From NCBI GenBank assembly GCA_036874045.1, contig JAZBRI010000003.1, positions 7,080,501 through 7,144,500 on the forward strand: a stretch of 64,000 bases of DNA. The letters run 5' to 3'. The stretch's first letter is position 1, and each line of letters opens with the position of its first letter. Positions 11,107 to 23,111 of the stretch are shown here, piece by piece. The notes beneath the pieces were generated by a model. It was not told the origin of the DNA. It did not search any database and saw nothing but the letters and a program-made list of their open reading frames with translations. Origin of the DNA: Cymodocea nodosa. Taxonomy: Eukaryota; Streptophyta; Magnoliopsida; Alismatales; Cymodoceaceae. Made by a program: the position numbers and the translations under genes.

Positions 11107-11520
11107 TATCATTTATCAGAATATAATCAAAATCGAGTTCCAAGTAACGCAGTAGAGAATTTCAATTACAGACATTCTCAATTGAGAAATGTTATAGAAC
11201 GTACATTTGGAGTGATCAAACATCGATTTGCAATTTTACGAGATTACATGCTATATCCATTTGAAACACAAGTTAAAATTGTTTTAGCATGTTTTATTGT
11301 CCATAATTTCATTAGAAGAGCAGATCGAGAAAACTTATTACAAGATCTGGCAGATGAATTGCGGGAAGAAAATGTTGTATTAAATGAAGAATTTGTTAAC
11401 AATGTTGAAGAAGATAATGTACATTGTTCTATTAATTTGAGCATGGAACAAAGGAAAGTAGTAGCTGATGTAATGCGTGAAAGAATTATGTATTCCATGT
11501 GGGAGAGGGATAATATGTAA
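11107..11520 (+). pseudogene. PIF/Harbinger DDE transposase, C-terminal part
   Basis: The open frame runs from YHLSEYN (11107) to the stop at 11518-11520. Motifs in order are FNYRHSQLRNVIERTFGVIK, where the Glu of the DDE triad lies in VIERTFG, then KHRFAILRDY, then FETQVKIVLACFIVHNFI and an acidic tail with EERRKVV-like sequence near the end. This is the DDE_Tnp_4 (HARBI1-like) C-terminal third. The two upstream catalytic Asp residues are missing. The frame has no stop, so H3 decayed later than H1. Confidence 0.85.
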
Positions 11521-11884
11521 AAAAATATATTCAATGTAGTTTTAATGAATTTTACTTTTGATGAAAAAGTTATTTTATATGTACATTTTGTATAATTATT
11601 TGAAGTCAATACATTAAAAATTTAGAAATATTAATAAGATATATTTAAAATAATTTATAAAGGTAAATTTAAACCATTTAAAAAAATTTCTTGTCATTTC
11701 ATATCATTTCCTAGTATGCACAAATAGCTCAAATTTTCCTATTATTTCCTTTCGTTTCCTACTATGCACAAACATCATTTTATTTCGTGTCATTTCCTGT
11801 CATTTCTTCTTCTTTTCATTTCACACTATTTCCTGGATCTCCTGTTGTTTCATTTCTCGTCAGGAAATGTGCACAAATGTGCCC

Positions 11885-14712
11885 TTTGTCTCTAAAGAAA
11901 AGACATTAAACATTCAACACTCGTCCTTTTCCTTCATGGCTAACTGCAACTACTACATCGTTTGTTTAATCTTGGACTTGCACAATTTGATGTTGTCGTG
12001 GAGGTCTGAGCAATGGTTCACTTATTCTTTGAGCCACAAAAGTCTTAGAAGTTTCAAGTCTTCATATTCTATATGACAACAAAAGCGTTAAAAGCAACTA
12101 AAGAGTGCGTTAGATATCACTCTTTTGAAAAGCAAATTTTTTTAAAAATGATTTTTACAGACATTCTACCTTTTGGCCTTATATTAGCAACACATGCATG
12201 TGTCATGATACTCAGGACGATGTGAAACACAACTCCATATTGGCTTAATACTCCATATTCTTAATTTCTTCTATAATTGAAATTTTTTGGTCGTATCGAA
12301 GTTATGATTCAATTCTACTGAAGTCTCAATGGATGATTGAAGTTTCCTTTTTTCATACGATGTCATGCATCGATATGGTAGCACTTTTACATCAGTAGTT
12401 GACTCAACTTTGTCACTTCATTTGGCCACATTGATGCTACATCATTGAAGGTTGACATGTGGTAGTATCCCATTGATCCTCCATTTCGATCCTAGCCTTA
12501 CCAACTAGTTGGAGATTGCCATGTGGCAATAGATGCCATGTCTAACATCCACATTAATGTAAGGATGTGTTCAGTCAAACAAATTTTGATACGATCGAAA
12601 TATTCTCCCATGATTGAAACTTTTTTATCAAATCAAAGTTGTCCTTTGGTTCTTTTGAAATTTTTTGGTCATACCAAGGTCATATTTCGATTCAACCAAA
12701 TATCAAAATTCCTCCCAATTGACAAAAATTTGTGAACTACCATGTATTAAGTAGTCAAAGATCTATGTCATTAAATTTGCCATGTCATCATCCATGTGGA
12801 TGCCATGTTAGCTAGGTCAACATATGGCAATATCTCATTAGCCATTTGTTTTTTTTCTACTTGGCTCAACTTATCAGGCTCTTACCATGCTAGTAGCTAT
12901 ATTAGCATCATCCTACCGATGGCTAATCAATGTTTTTAGCCCAACCAAATTTTCATGAGATTTATTTTTTTGTCAAGTTTGGATTCATCTCAATCGTTCG
13001 ACCTTTGTTTAATGATATAGATCATGATGATCTAATCTCAACCATTCATAAAAAACTCACCAAATTTGATGGTTTAAGTTAGATTGATCCCAATCGATCA
13101 AGCTTCATCCAACAACCTAGATCACACCCAATTCTTATCTATGGATCTCTTCAAATCACAATCCAATGAACCACATCCTATTATTGGATCTCGCACGAAC
13201 AATTCCCACCATCTATCCAATTCCTTGCTTCTATCTATCTTCCTTACGACTAGTTGTTGCTTCTGCTTGTTGGTCTCCACCTTTGTTTACTAGTTAATCA
13301 CAAAATCCATCATTGCATAGCTTTGGATGATCTCGCTAGGCTAGAAACAGGATCCTACTTTGCCAAAAATGGGAAACCTTGCTTATAGTGTCATGCTTTG
13401 CCTATCTTGTTTCCTTTGAACATCACTAGATCTTCTACAAAATTGTTGTATGCCCCTTACACATGCTCGTTGACCTCAAAACATGATTACTTGTATAGAT
13501 GTATAGCCAAAATAGGAAAAATTCACTTGCCATGCTTGGATTAGCTTACCAAACCTTCTTCCTCCTTGTTGGTCAAAAACCCCATGTGGTTATTCTTAGA
13601 CATCTGTGACATTGGCAACCATCTGATAGCACCAAAGGAACCTCCATTTTGAGCTCTCATTAAACCCCAAGATGCTACAATGTCACATATCAACCTTAGA
13701 TTTCCTTGTTGGATCTTTCACTAGCTACACCATTTTCTTTGGCAAACGACCCTCTCCTTTGTAGTTATAAAAGCCAGTTTCCTCCTTTGTTCCAAGGCAC
13801 CTTAATCTTCCTCGTCTTCTTGCCTCTAATAAGTTTTGAACTTTGCTCAAGCTTTCTGTGATGTTCTTTAAGATTTCTAGGAAGATCTAGTATGCTTTAA
13901 ACATCAGAGTCATCCTTTCCATTATAGATGTTGTTCGCTTCATCATAGATGTTGCCACCATTTCCATCACAAGTACTACCATTGTCATTGATAGTTTTGT
14001 GGATCTATTGTTGCCTTAATTGACTCCACTACCTTCATTGCTAGATTCTACTTATCTCACCAGATTTTAGCACTCTCATTGTCGAATCCTACCTAAGAAT
14101 TTCAAAGTCCCTCTAAATTAGGTATTCACCCATAAGTACCTATATTTATGGTATTTTTAGCTTGTTTGCCACATATTTGCTTTGATTTGTTGTAGACAAG
14201 CTTTACACTAGATGCAAGTTTGTCATGCCAGTCAATCTTTTGATCATTGTGCCCTAAATGTTCAGTGTTGCTTACTAACTTGTAGCCTTAAGCTATGGGA
14301 CATGACATCCATACACTCCATGGATGCAAGGTCCATGACTCCTAGCAACATGTGACCTTAGGCTTGACATAGGCTCATGGTGGTTCTACCCATTCATCAC
14401 TTAGGATTTTCTTCCTTGCACTCATGCATATACCCAAGTCATCCCCATTTTACACATGAATGTGGGATGTTGTACATGACTATCTTTTAAGCTTCTAGTT
14501 CCTTTCATCTTGGGCTTATTGATCTATTTTCTTTTGATCTCGTTAACCTAACCTCACTTCTTATGCTATATATATAGATGTACATACATCTAATATGAAT
14601 ACATACAACAATACTTATTAGGTATTTAAGAGACTAACCCTTAGTCAAGCATATGGAGTGTCTAACACTTTCCTTACATGTAATCAAAAAACTTAAAACT
14701 CTCTAGTGAGGC
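11885..14712. other. Repeat-like intergenic DNA, no gene recognised
   Basis: No open frame here has a recognisable protein. The stretch 12250-13050 repeats short themes such as CGAT(C/T)GAAATTTT and CATGTGGCAAT(A/G). It reads like the non-coding part of an old, strongly C-to-T decayed LTR element. 14560-14712 is AT-rich and ends directly at the 5' LTR of element X. Confidence 0.4.
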
Positions 14713-16089
14713 TGTTTAGAATGAAAAAGTATACAATATTAATGATTAATGAATAGTTAATTGCATAATATTTAGCTTACCATATGAGAATTAAGCTATT
14801 ATGTTACATTTAAACAAGTATGAGCCTTAATTACAGAATATGCATAATTTCATGGAATTAGCATTAATTAAATATCATTTCTGAAAGATTGAAAGCATAA
14901 TACATGTGGTTTTATCAGGTAAGTTTATGGACCCTTGTATTTTAAACATTATAAATTTGTACATTGATTCTAGAAGGACATGCGTCTTAACCTTAATGTG
15001 TTTGAGCATTAGAGAGTTACATTTTGCAAATATTCGAAATACCTCTTTACCATCGAAAAGTTGGTTTAAAATTATAAGTTATTTCTTTACGGCACATGAC
15101 AAAGATATTATTTATATATATACAAGTCCATTGAGTTAAGCTTAACTCAACGAGGTAAGTTTGTTGAGTTATAGTTAAGTTAATGAGGTAAGTCTATTGA
15201 GTTACACTAACTCCTTGGACTGGTTATTTCCTAATATTCAACTATGAGTAGTTGTAGAAATAGAAAATTTGAAGGAAAACCACGATTGCATGTATCATGT
15301 AGGATTTAAATCGTGGAATGAAGAAGAAATCATCATCGTTGATATGAATGAAGGAGATCCAACCAATCATTGAGGTGGAAGTAGTTATTATTAAAAGAAA
15401 TATAAAAAGAAAAGAGAAAGAACAAAGAATGTGGATGGAGAACCGTGCTAACTGTAGCAAGCATGGTAATTCCCTAAAGCTCCAACACACCACCACCAAT
15501 TACCAACAATCAGAGGTCTGTGAGGATACTTTCTAGATGTCAGGTTGATTTTGAGCCAAATACAGTGACTAACAATTATTGTGAGGAATGATTACATCGC
15601 AGGAAGTGAGGCCATTTTTACCAGTACCGAATCATCTCTCAAGAGATAGTAAAACTTTTAGCATTGGTTTCAGATTGATGCCAATATACTAAAGAAAAGA
15701 CCAACTTATAAGTCTCGGTTCACGATTCTATAGGGAGAGAGACGCGTGATAGAAAGTGATTAAGTTTTCAGTAGTGTAATCGCATTGCATGTAGTGATAG
15801 GAGTTTTTACTATTAATAGAGAATTTTACATTTTACATTTCATTCATCTTCAGGAACATATCATAACAAAACAAACCAAAAACTCATTAAATGTTTTTTA
15901 TATTTATCAAATCAATGTTGTATCATTTGTTTAGTATTGTTAGTATTATTGAATGTTTTATGTTCATTTCATTCCAAAAAATAGAAAATCGTTTTACTAA
16001 TTACTCAACATGATTTGTGAAAATTATTTGTTTATTTCTAAAAGAAATTATAAACTTATATTTAAGCAAACAAAATTCAAACCCAAACA
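14713..16089 (+). repeat. 5' LTR of element X
   Basis: Starts TGTTTAGAATG and ends CCCAAACA. It matches the 3' LTR at 51320 almost base by base over the first 400 bases. Relative to that copy it lacks about 400 bases near its 3' end (between about 16010 and 16020) and a short piece of the module region near 14998. CTCAACG / CGTTGAG-type dyads occur at 15130-15220. Confidence 0.85.
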
Positions 16090-16096
16090 AGTTTTC

Positions 16097-16114
16097 TAGT
16101 ACTATTGTTGGGGA
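16097..16114 (+). other. Decayed primer-binding site of X
   Basis: Aligned with the intact site in Y (TGGCGCCGTTGCCGGGGA at 37144), this copy reads TAGTACTATTGTTGGGGA. All six differences are G-to-A or C-to-T transitions. It lies seven bases after the LTR end, as in Y and W. Confidence 0.75.
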
Positions 16115-16189
16115 CTGAAAAGCTAAATGACTATAGTGCTGTTTGTCTTCATAACATAAGGAGTGTTGTGTGTTTTTATCATTAAGAAT

Positions 16190-16860
16190 ATGACATATGT
16201 TTATGCTTAAAGATTTTTGAAATTTGTAGTTAGCATATGTGAATTTTGTAATTTGGAAGGTCATGACATTGCTAAGTGTTTGAAACTAAGACAATTGTAG
16301 ATAGATCAAATGAGTAACAAATGAATTATATCCATTACAATAGAATTGACTATGAAAATCCTATAGTTTACCCAACCAATAGTTAATTTAGAACAAGTAA
16401 TATGTCAAGACACAGGGAAGTTTGGGATAGGTATGATAGACTTGAATGTAATTTAGAACAAAACCTTGAAGAATTAGAACAATACATGTATTATCAACAA
16501 GAAGTCAATCAAATAAACTATAAGGAAAATTATTTAAAACCTAAAATCGATATCATCTATGAAACTGAGAAAACAATAATGAAAATTGATCAAAAATTGA
16601 ATGCAATGAGATTAGATGATCTGGAAAGAAAGCTAAATGCACTAGATAAATTTACAATGAAATTACAAGTAATGCAAGATAAAAATGAGAACACAAATGA
16701 TAATTTCAATGTTGAAAGTGTGCATAATTTACAAAACGTAAAGATAAAAGAAATTACCAAAGAAATAGGAATTGAGAAATGTAATCCAAAAGAAAGAAAT
16801 AAAAGAAAAAGAATCTTTTAAATCACAATCATTAGCATCCTATCTTGAAAGATTAAAATA
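16190..16860 (+). pseudogene. Start of pol of X: zinc knuckle and coiled coil
   Basis: ATG at 16190 opens a frame about 75 bases after the PBS. A nucleocapsid-type zinc knuckle CEFCNLEGHDIAKC (C-x2-C-x4-H-x4-C) lies near 16235-16278. A long charged helical region follows (16402-16821) with DIIYETEKT and KIDQKLNAMRLDDLE. Y (37241) and W (62324) carry the same segment at the same place. In a usual Athila element this knuckle follows the capsid; here no capsid precedes it. Stops at 16211 and 16298 replace Gln codons that are intact in W or Y. Confidence 0.75.
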
Positions 16861-16869
16861 AACATTTCT

Positions 16870-17764
16870 TGAAAAATAAGAGAAAATTCAAGAAATTTTT
16901 TGAAAAAGTACAAGTTAACATTCCTTTGTTAAATTTATTATATAAAATATCACCTTGTGCTAAATTTCTTAAGGAGTGGTGTACCAAGAAAAGGGAGCGA
17001 AAAGTATTAAGAAAAGTCTTTTTAGTTGAACAAAGTAGTTCTCTATTTCTTCCATAAATTCCTAAAAAGTTATTTGATCTAGGAATCCCTATTATATCAC
17101 ACACAATAGGTAATACAATTTTGCAAAGAACCTTAATAGACCTAGGTGCAGGTATAAATGTTATGCCTAGTGATATATTTGCATACCTTAGATTAGAAGG
17201 TTTAATCCTTACTATCATTCAATTAGCATATAAAAGTATAAGATATCCTAGAGGAAAAATAGAAGATATCCTAATTAAAGTAAATAACTTCATCTATCCT
17301 ATTGATATTATATTATCATTTTGGATTCCCAACAAATTAATCATCAGAATCATGATACATCTTTAATTTTAGGAAGGTCATTTCTAGCAACGTTAGAGGC
17401 TATTATAAACTGTAAAAATGGAATGATGAAATTAGCTTATGGTAAATAGGATACTCAATTAAATATTTTCAAACCAAAAGGGGATGAGGAGTTAGAAATG
17501 TCCTTACATACTATAGACTTTTTAGACGATGAAGGAGACATGTTAGAAGATATGATTAAAGAAGAATTAGATAGGCAATTAGATACTGAAAATCTAGAAG
17601 GAAGTGAGAATATAAATGGAGACTTAAACATAAAAGTAGAAAGAGAACAAGAAGAGTTTAATATTGAAGATGAAAATGATAAATTAGGAGTTCTAACTTC
17701 TGATGATCAACACCTAGATTTAAAACCTTTACCTCTTGAATTAACTTATATATTTCTGGAATAA
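16870..17764 (+). pseudogene. Aspartic protease region of X pol
   Basis: A conserved pre-protease segment (VNIPLLNLLYKISPCAKFLK, about 16915-16975) is followed by the retroviral-type protease around DLGAGINVMPSDIF (about 17140-17180), RYPRGKIEDILIKV and, after a frameshift near 17340, SLILGRSFLAT (near 17360-17400). This order is diagnostic of the Athila lineage. The catalytic Asp is present. An acidic linker (17498-17764) leads into RT. The gene is broken by the frameshift and by stops. Confidence 0.8.
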
Positions 17765-17794
17765 GAATGGACTTGTCCAATCATTTGTGCATCA

Positions 17795-19181
17795 GATTTA
17801 AAGGAAGATTAAATATCTAAATTAAAAGATGTAGTAAAGAAATATAAAGAAGCAATAGGATGGACTATGCCATCATCATATATATTTAGAGGAGAATGCT
17901 AAACCAATTAGAATTCCTAAAAGAAGATTAAATCTAAACCTTAAAAATGTAGTTAGGAAGGAAATCATGAAATGGTTAGATAATGACATAATATATCTGA
18001 TTTTTGACAACTCATGCGTTAGTCCAATCAATGTAGTTCCTAAGAAATCAAGGTTAAATATTATAAGAAATGAAAGTTAAGACTTGATACCCACTAGAAT
18101 TCAATCAGGTTGGAGAGTGTGTATAGATTATAGGAAGTTGAATGCTGTGATTAGGAAAGATCATTTTCCCTTGCCTTTTATAAATCGAATGTTAGAAAAA
18201 TTAACAAGGCAAGAGTATTTTTATTTCATAGACATGTATTCAGGATATAACCAAGTTCTAGTAGCATTAGAGGATCAAGAGAAGACAATTTTCACATGTC
18301 ATAATGGAACTTATACTTTTAAAAGGATGTCATTCAGATTATGCAATGCACCAGCCACCTTTCTAAGGTGTATGTAAGGCATATTCACTGGAATGATTGA
18401 AGATTTTTTGAAAATATTTATGGATGATTTTACTATATATGAAACTTCATTTGAAGTATGTTTAAACAATTTAAATTGAGTATTAAAATGTTGCGTAGAA
18501 AAAAATCTAGTTCTAAATTGAGAAAATTGTTACTTAATGGTAAAATAAGAAATAGTCCTAGGACATGTTGTTTCAATAAAAGGATTGGAAGTAGACAAAA
18601 CTAAGATAGAAGTAATTTTTAATTTATTAGAACCTAAATTAGTAAAAGATATTAGATTATTTCTAGGACATGCAGAATTTTATAGGAGATTTATCAAAGA
18701 TTTTAGCAAAATAGCTAGGCCTTTAATGAATTTACTAAAAGATATTCCATTTAACTTTGATAGAAATTGCAAAGAAGCCTTCTATAAGCTTAAAACTAGT
18801 TTAATTACAACTCCTATAATACAAGCACCTAATTGGAGCTATCCATTTGAGTTAATGTACAATGCATCTGATTTTGCTGTAGGAGTAGTGTTGGGAGAGA
18901 ATATAGAAAAATCTCCTAGAGTGATTCATTATGCAAGTAAGACTCTAAATGATGCTCAAGTTAATTACACAACTACTGAAAAAGAATTATTAGCTGTTGT
19001 GTTTGCCTTAGAAAAATTTAGATCATACTTAATAGGAACTAAAGTGATAGTATACATGAATCATTCAGCTCTAAAACATTTAATAGCAAAGAAAGAAAGT
19101 AAACCTAAATTGATCCAATGGATATTATTATTGCAAGAATTTGATTTAGAAATTAAAGATAAAAAAGATGTGAAAATGTAG
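17795..19181 (+). pseudogene. Reverse transcriptase and RNase H of X
   Basis: RT motifs appear in order: KKYKEAIGWTMPS, GWRVCIDYRKLNAV, HFPLPFINRMLEKL, YFYFIDMYSGYNQ, MSFRLCNAPATF and the active site IFMDDF (YVDD class, about 18415-18432). RNase H follows: [21 protein letters not shown], then [18 protein letters not shown] with the first catalytic Asp, [18 protein letters not shown] with the Glu, and [11 protein letters not shown], where Asn replaces the usual Asp of TDH. Stops at 18375 and around 18480-18540. The family is Ty3/gypsy, Athila-like, by motif comparison. Confidence 0.88.
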
Positions 19182-19249
19182 TAGTAGATCATTTGTTAAG
19201 ATTGCATATAGAAAAATCAAACATTGAGATTAAAGATCATTTTCCTGAT

Positions 19250-20493
19250 GAATAATTAATGGCCATAAAAACAAAGCCTTAGTATGTAGACATAGTTAAT
19301 TATTTAGTTACAAGTTTAACACCTAAGGATTGGAATAGACAAGATAAAAAATTATTCTTTTCAAGAGTGAAATATTATTATTGGGAAGACCCATAATTAT
19401 TTAAAAAATGTCCTGATTTAGTCATAAGGAGGTGTGTCTCAAAAACTGAATATCATAGTATATTATCCTTCTATCATGACCAAGCATGTAGAAGACATTT
19501 TGGTTCAGGAAAACTACGGCAAAAATTTTACAATGTGGATTCTACTGGCTAACACTATTTAAGGATGCTCACAAATATTGCTTAAGTTGTTTAAGATGTC
19601 AATAAATAAGAAGGATATCAAAGAAAAATATGATGCCTTTGAATTCTATTGTTGAAGTCAAGATTTTTTATGTATGGGGAATTGATTTTATGAGTCCATT
19701 TCCTATGTCTAATCAATTTACTTATATATTATTAGGTATGGATTATGTATCTAAATGGCTAGAAGCTATTCCTATAAAAACTAATGACAATAAAGTAGTA
19801 ATACATTTTATAAAAACTAATATAATTGCTAGATTTAGAATACCTAAAACTATTATTAGTGATAGGGGAATTCATTTTTGTAATAGAAGTTTTGAAACTT
19901 TAATGAAGAAATATGGAGTAAATCATAAACTTGCAACTTCATATCATCCACAAACAAGTGGATAAGTAGAAAGTGCAAACAAACAAATTAAATTTATTTT
20001 AGAAAAAGTAGTAAATCCTACTAATAAAGATTGGGTTAATTGATTAATAGACGCACTTTGGGCTTATAGAACAAGTTATAAAACAAGCCTAGGTATATCA
20101 CCTTTTAGGATAATATATGGAAAAAGTTGTCACCTACTTGCTAAATTAGAACATAGAGCTTATTAGGCATTAAAAACTCTAAACATTAATTTAAATTAAG
20201 TAGTTGGAAATAGAAAGATACAATTAATTGAGTTAGAAGAATTTAAAAATGAAGCTTATTCTAGAACTGTAAAAGAAAAATAAAAGATGAAGTTATGGCA
20301 TGATAAGAAAATTATTCAAAAAACTTTTGAAATAGTGCAAGAAGTATATCATTACATGACTAGACTTCATAACCATCTAGGAAAATTAAGATCTAGATGG
20401 GCAGGACCATACATAATTCGAAACATTTATTCCTATGGAGCAATTGAAATTGAAAATCTCAAAAATCAGAATATATTTAAAGTAAATGGATAA
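19250..20493 (+). pseudogene. Integrase of X
   Basis: The zinc-binding part (HDQACRRHFG, about 19480, with SCLRCQ-like sequence broken by frameshifts near 19580) is followed by the catalytic core in the frame from 19630: WGIDFMSPF (first Asp), DYVSKWLEAI, SDRGIHFCN (second Asp), YHPQTSG, a stop, and ESANKQ (Glu). GPYIIRNIYSYGAIEI near 20405-20455 is the C-terminal GPY/F-like module. Athila-type integrase without a chromodomain. Several stops occupy Gln, Trp or Glu codons. Confidence 0.85.
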
Positions 20494-21329
20494 ATACTTA
20501 GACCTATTCTTAAATTTCCAAAAAGTTCACTAAGAATTGAAGAAGAAGTAAGAGTAGAGGACTACGTAGGTCTTATAATGTAAATATACATATAAAAGAA
20601 ATTAAATGGAAAAAAAATTTAATATATATATATATATACATATATTATTATTATTATTATATTTTACTATCATAGCAGTTTGACCGAGAGAAATCATTAG
20701 TCTAATCGAAGTAGGGAATATATAAACTTTTATTTATGTATTTTGTCGAGTAAAATCGAGAGAGAAATGATTTACTAAAGCAAAAAAATAGAGAAAAAGA
20801 AAGAAAAATTTTGTTTTGACAATACCAAAAAAATCCATTGGTCTGATTAAAGCTAAAAGAAAAAGTTTTATATTAAGTATAATTCTCGGTTCAATCAAAA
20901 TATAGTATTAGTTCAACTTATTATCTAAGAAAATGTGCTTGTTTGACCAAAGAAAAATCTCGGCTCAACTAAAATTAAGAAAACTAGAAAACCAAGAGTC
21001 GATTAGACCAAAGATTTTTCAGTTTTGATTGAATAAAAAGATTATATTTACAGTATTTTATTATATATAACTTTTCAAGAAGTTCGTTGAGTTAAGCTTA
21101 ACTTAATGAACTTCCTCCGTAAAATCTAGGGTAAGTCCATGAACTTATTCTATTGAATTAATTGTAATTCAATAGAGTACTAAGGTTAAGTCCATGAACT
21201 TAGTTCATGGAGTTAATTGTAACTCCATAGAGTAGTAAGTGAGAGAAGTGAAAAGGTTGCACAGGAAATAACCTGATTACTTGCCAAAAACTTAGGGTTT
21301 ATTTAAACTTAAATTAGGATTTAGGGCAT
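20494..21329. other. Spacer of X between integrase and ORF1
   Basis: Non-coding. It holds a TA/TTA microsatellite at 20615-20665, several short dyads (GTTGAGTTAAGCTTAACTTAATGAAC at 21080; TCATGGAGTTAATTGTAACTCCAT at 21200) and ends in GGCAT (21325-21329), the left target duplication of the solo LTR that follows. The spacer resumes at 23112. Confidence 0.55.
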
Positions 21330-23106
21330 TGATTGGTTGCAAAAGGTTAAATCAGAAAATAATCACTTTTAGAAGTAAACAAACAACCTTTCACACAAAT
21401 TAGATATTAATTCCAATTTATGTTTTAATTGCAAGTGCACAATGAATATTGTATTTGTGTGCAAGTACAGGTTGAACCCATAGAGATTGAGTAAGAATTA
21501 TGTACTGTTCTGATTTTTATATTAGAGTTTATGTGTTTAGTAAACACTCCGTTGAGTTATAGTTGACACAACAGACTTAGTTCGGGGATTTATGGCTAAC
21601 TCAACGAACTAACCTCATGGACTTAAGTTAACTCCACGAGCCTATCTTTCAAGTTAAATACTGCTATTTACAAAGGAATTCGATCAACCATTGGGCGGTT
21701 CCACAAAATGTAAATAACATCAATTAAGCTCTTTAATGTTAGTTAATATTAGATTTATCATTAAGCAATACTAACATTCAGATATTTCAAATAGTAACCA
21801 TTAAAATCTTTAGTATCTGGAACGATTTAATTTCAATAAATTGTAATACTATTTTCTAAATCAAACAACATAAACATTCACAATACTAACAATGATAACA
21901 TTAATCACGATACAAAACAAACAATACAACACTCTAATACTAAATGTAAACACAGATAATTTGTTATTTTTGGTATTTTTGTTTTGATATGTTCTTGAAG
22001 ATGAGCGAAGGTGAAATGTAAAAATCTCTATCGATAGTAAATACTTCTGTCACTACATGCGACGTGATTACACCATTGAAAACTTAATCACTTACAATCT
22101 TGTCTCCTCTCCCTATAGAATCGTGAGTCCAAAATTGCAAGATGATCTCCTTTTCAACATCTTGGCATCAACCCAAAACCAAGGCTATAAGTTTTACAGT
22201 CTCCTTAGATATGAGTTGGTACTTGGTGAAAATAGTTTCCTTTCTCACAATGCGATCACTCCTCACAGTGGTTGTCAGTCATCGTGTTTGGCTCAGAATC
22301 GACCCAACATCAGGAAAGTATCCTCACAGACCTCTGATGGTTGGTGATTTTGATTGGTGGTGTAGAGCTTCAAGGAACTTTCGATGCTGCTTGCAGTTAG
22401 CATGATTCTCCTCCTTCTACACATACTTTTTTCTTCATCTTTTATATTTCTTTCTGTAGTAACTACTTCTGCTGAGATGATCGGTTGGATTTCCTTCATT
22501 CATATCAACGATGGTGATTTCTTCTTCATTCCATGAGTGAATTCCTATGTGATACGTGCAATCGTGGTTTTCCTTCGAAGTTCCTGTTTCTATAACTGCT
22601 ATAGTGGCATATTAGAAAATATATGGTCCGTGGAGTTATAGATAACTCAACGGACTTTCTTCATTGATTTAACTATAAAACACGTGTAATAAAGAAATAA
22701 GCTGCTAACATAACACGTTACCTTAGTATGTATTTAAGTAACTCAACGCATACAGTTATGCTAACTTAACGAGTTATACATGTGCATCTCACGTGACATA
22801 ATAAAGCATTTAAATTCAACATGTGCATTCTAGGAAATAATAAAATATTCTTTAAATATTTAAAACATAATTGTCCAATATATTAAACATAACTCTCTGA
22901 AATAATAGAAAATTCAGATGCAATTCACCGACAGTTCAGAAATGTACTTAATTAACATTAATTTCCTGAAATTATGTAGATTCTTTCATTAAAGCATATA
23001 ATAGTGCAATTATAACATAATGGCTTAATTCTTATATGATAAGCTAAATATTATGCAATTAACTATCATTTAACCCTTAATATTATGCACTTTTTCATTC
23101 TAAACA
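21330..23106 (-). mobile_element. Reversed solo LTR S1 of the X/Y family
   Basis: On the minus strand it starts TGTTTAGAATGAAAAAGTGCAT (at 23106) like every LTR of this family and ends GCAACCAATCA (at 21330). Perfect GGCAT duplications flank it (21325-21329 and 23107-23111). Its last about 50 bases differ from the X/Y/W ends (CCCAAACA), so it belongs to a diverged subfamily. No internal region is left, as expected from LTR-LTR recombination. Confidence 0.85.
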
Positions 23107-23111
23107 GGCAT

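Larger units (their letters stand above)
10200..11884 (+). mobile_element. PIF/Harbinger element H3 with GC-rich cargo and truncated transposase
   Basis: The left end GGGGGGGTTTGTGC (10200) and the reverse-complemented right end GGGCACATTTGTGCAC share the GGG..TTTGTGC core. TTT flanks both sides (10197-10199, 11885-11887), a plausible three-base duplication. Both arms are packed with subterminal repeats of the TTTCCCA / GGGAAA / CATTTCCT type. Inside are a GC-rich block (10440-10830) and the C-terminal part of a DDE transposase (11107-11520). The catalytic N-terminal two thirds are missing, so it is not autonomous. Confidence 0.65.

Noticed and set aside
11885-14712. Possible upstream half of element B to the left of X
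   Set aside because: No gag or LTR motif of an Athila-like element could be read there, on either strand.
22057-22405. Open frames inside S1 (96 and 87 codons), with similar ones in the other LTRs (45658-45954, 60990-61280)
   Set aside because: They recur in every LTR of the family on the antisense strand and have no protein-like motifs; chance open frames in U3/R sequence.
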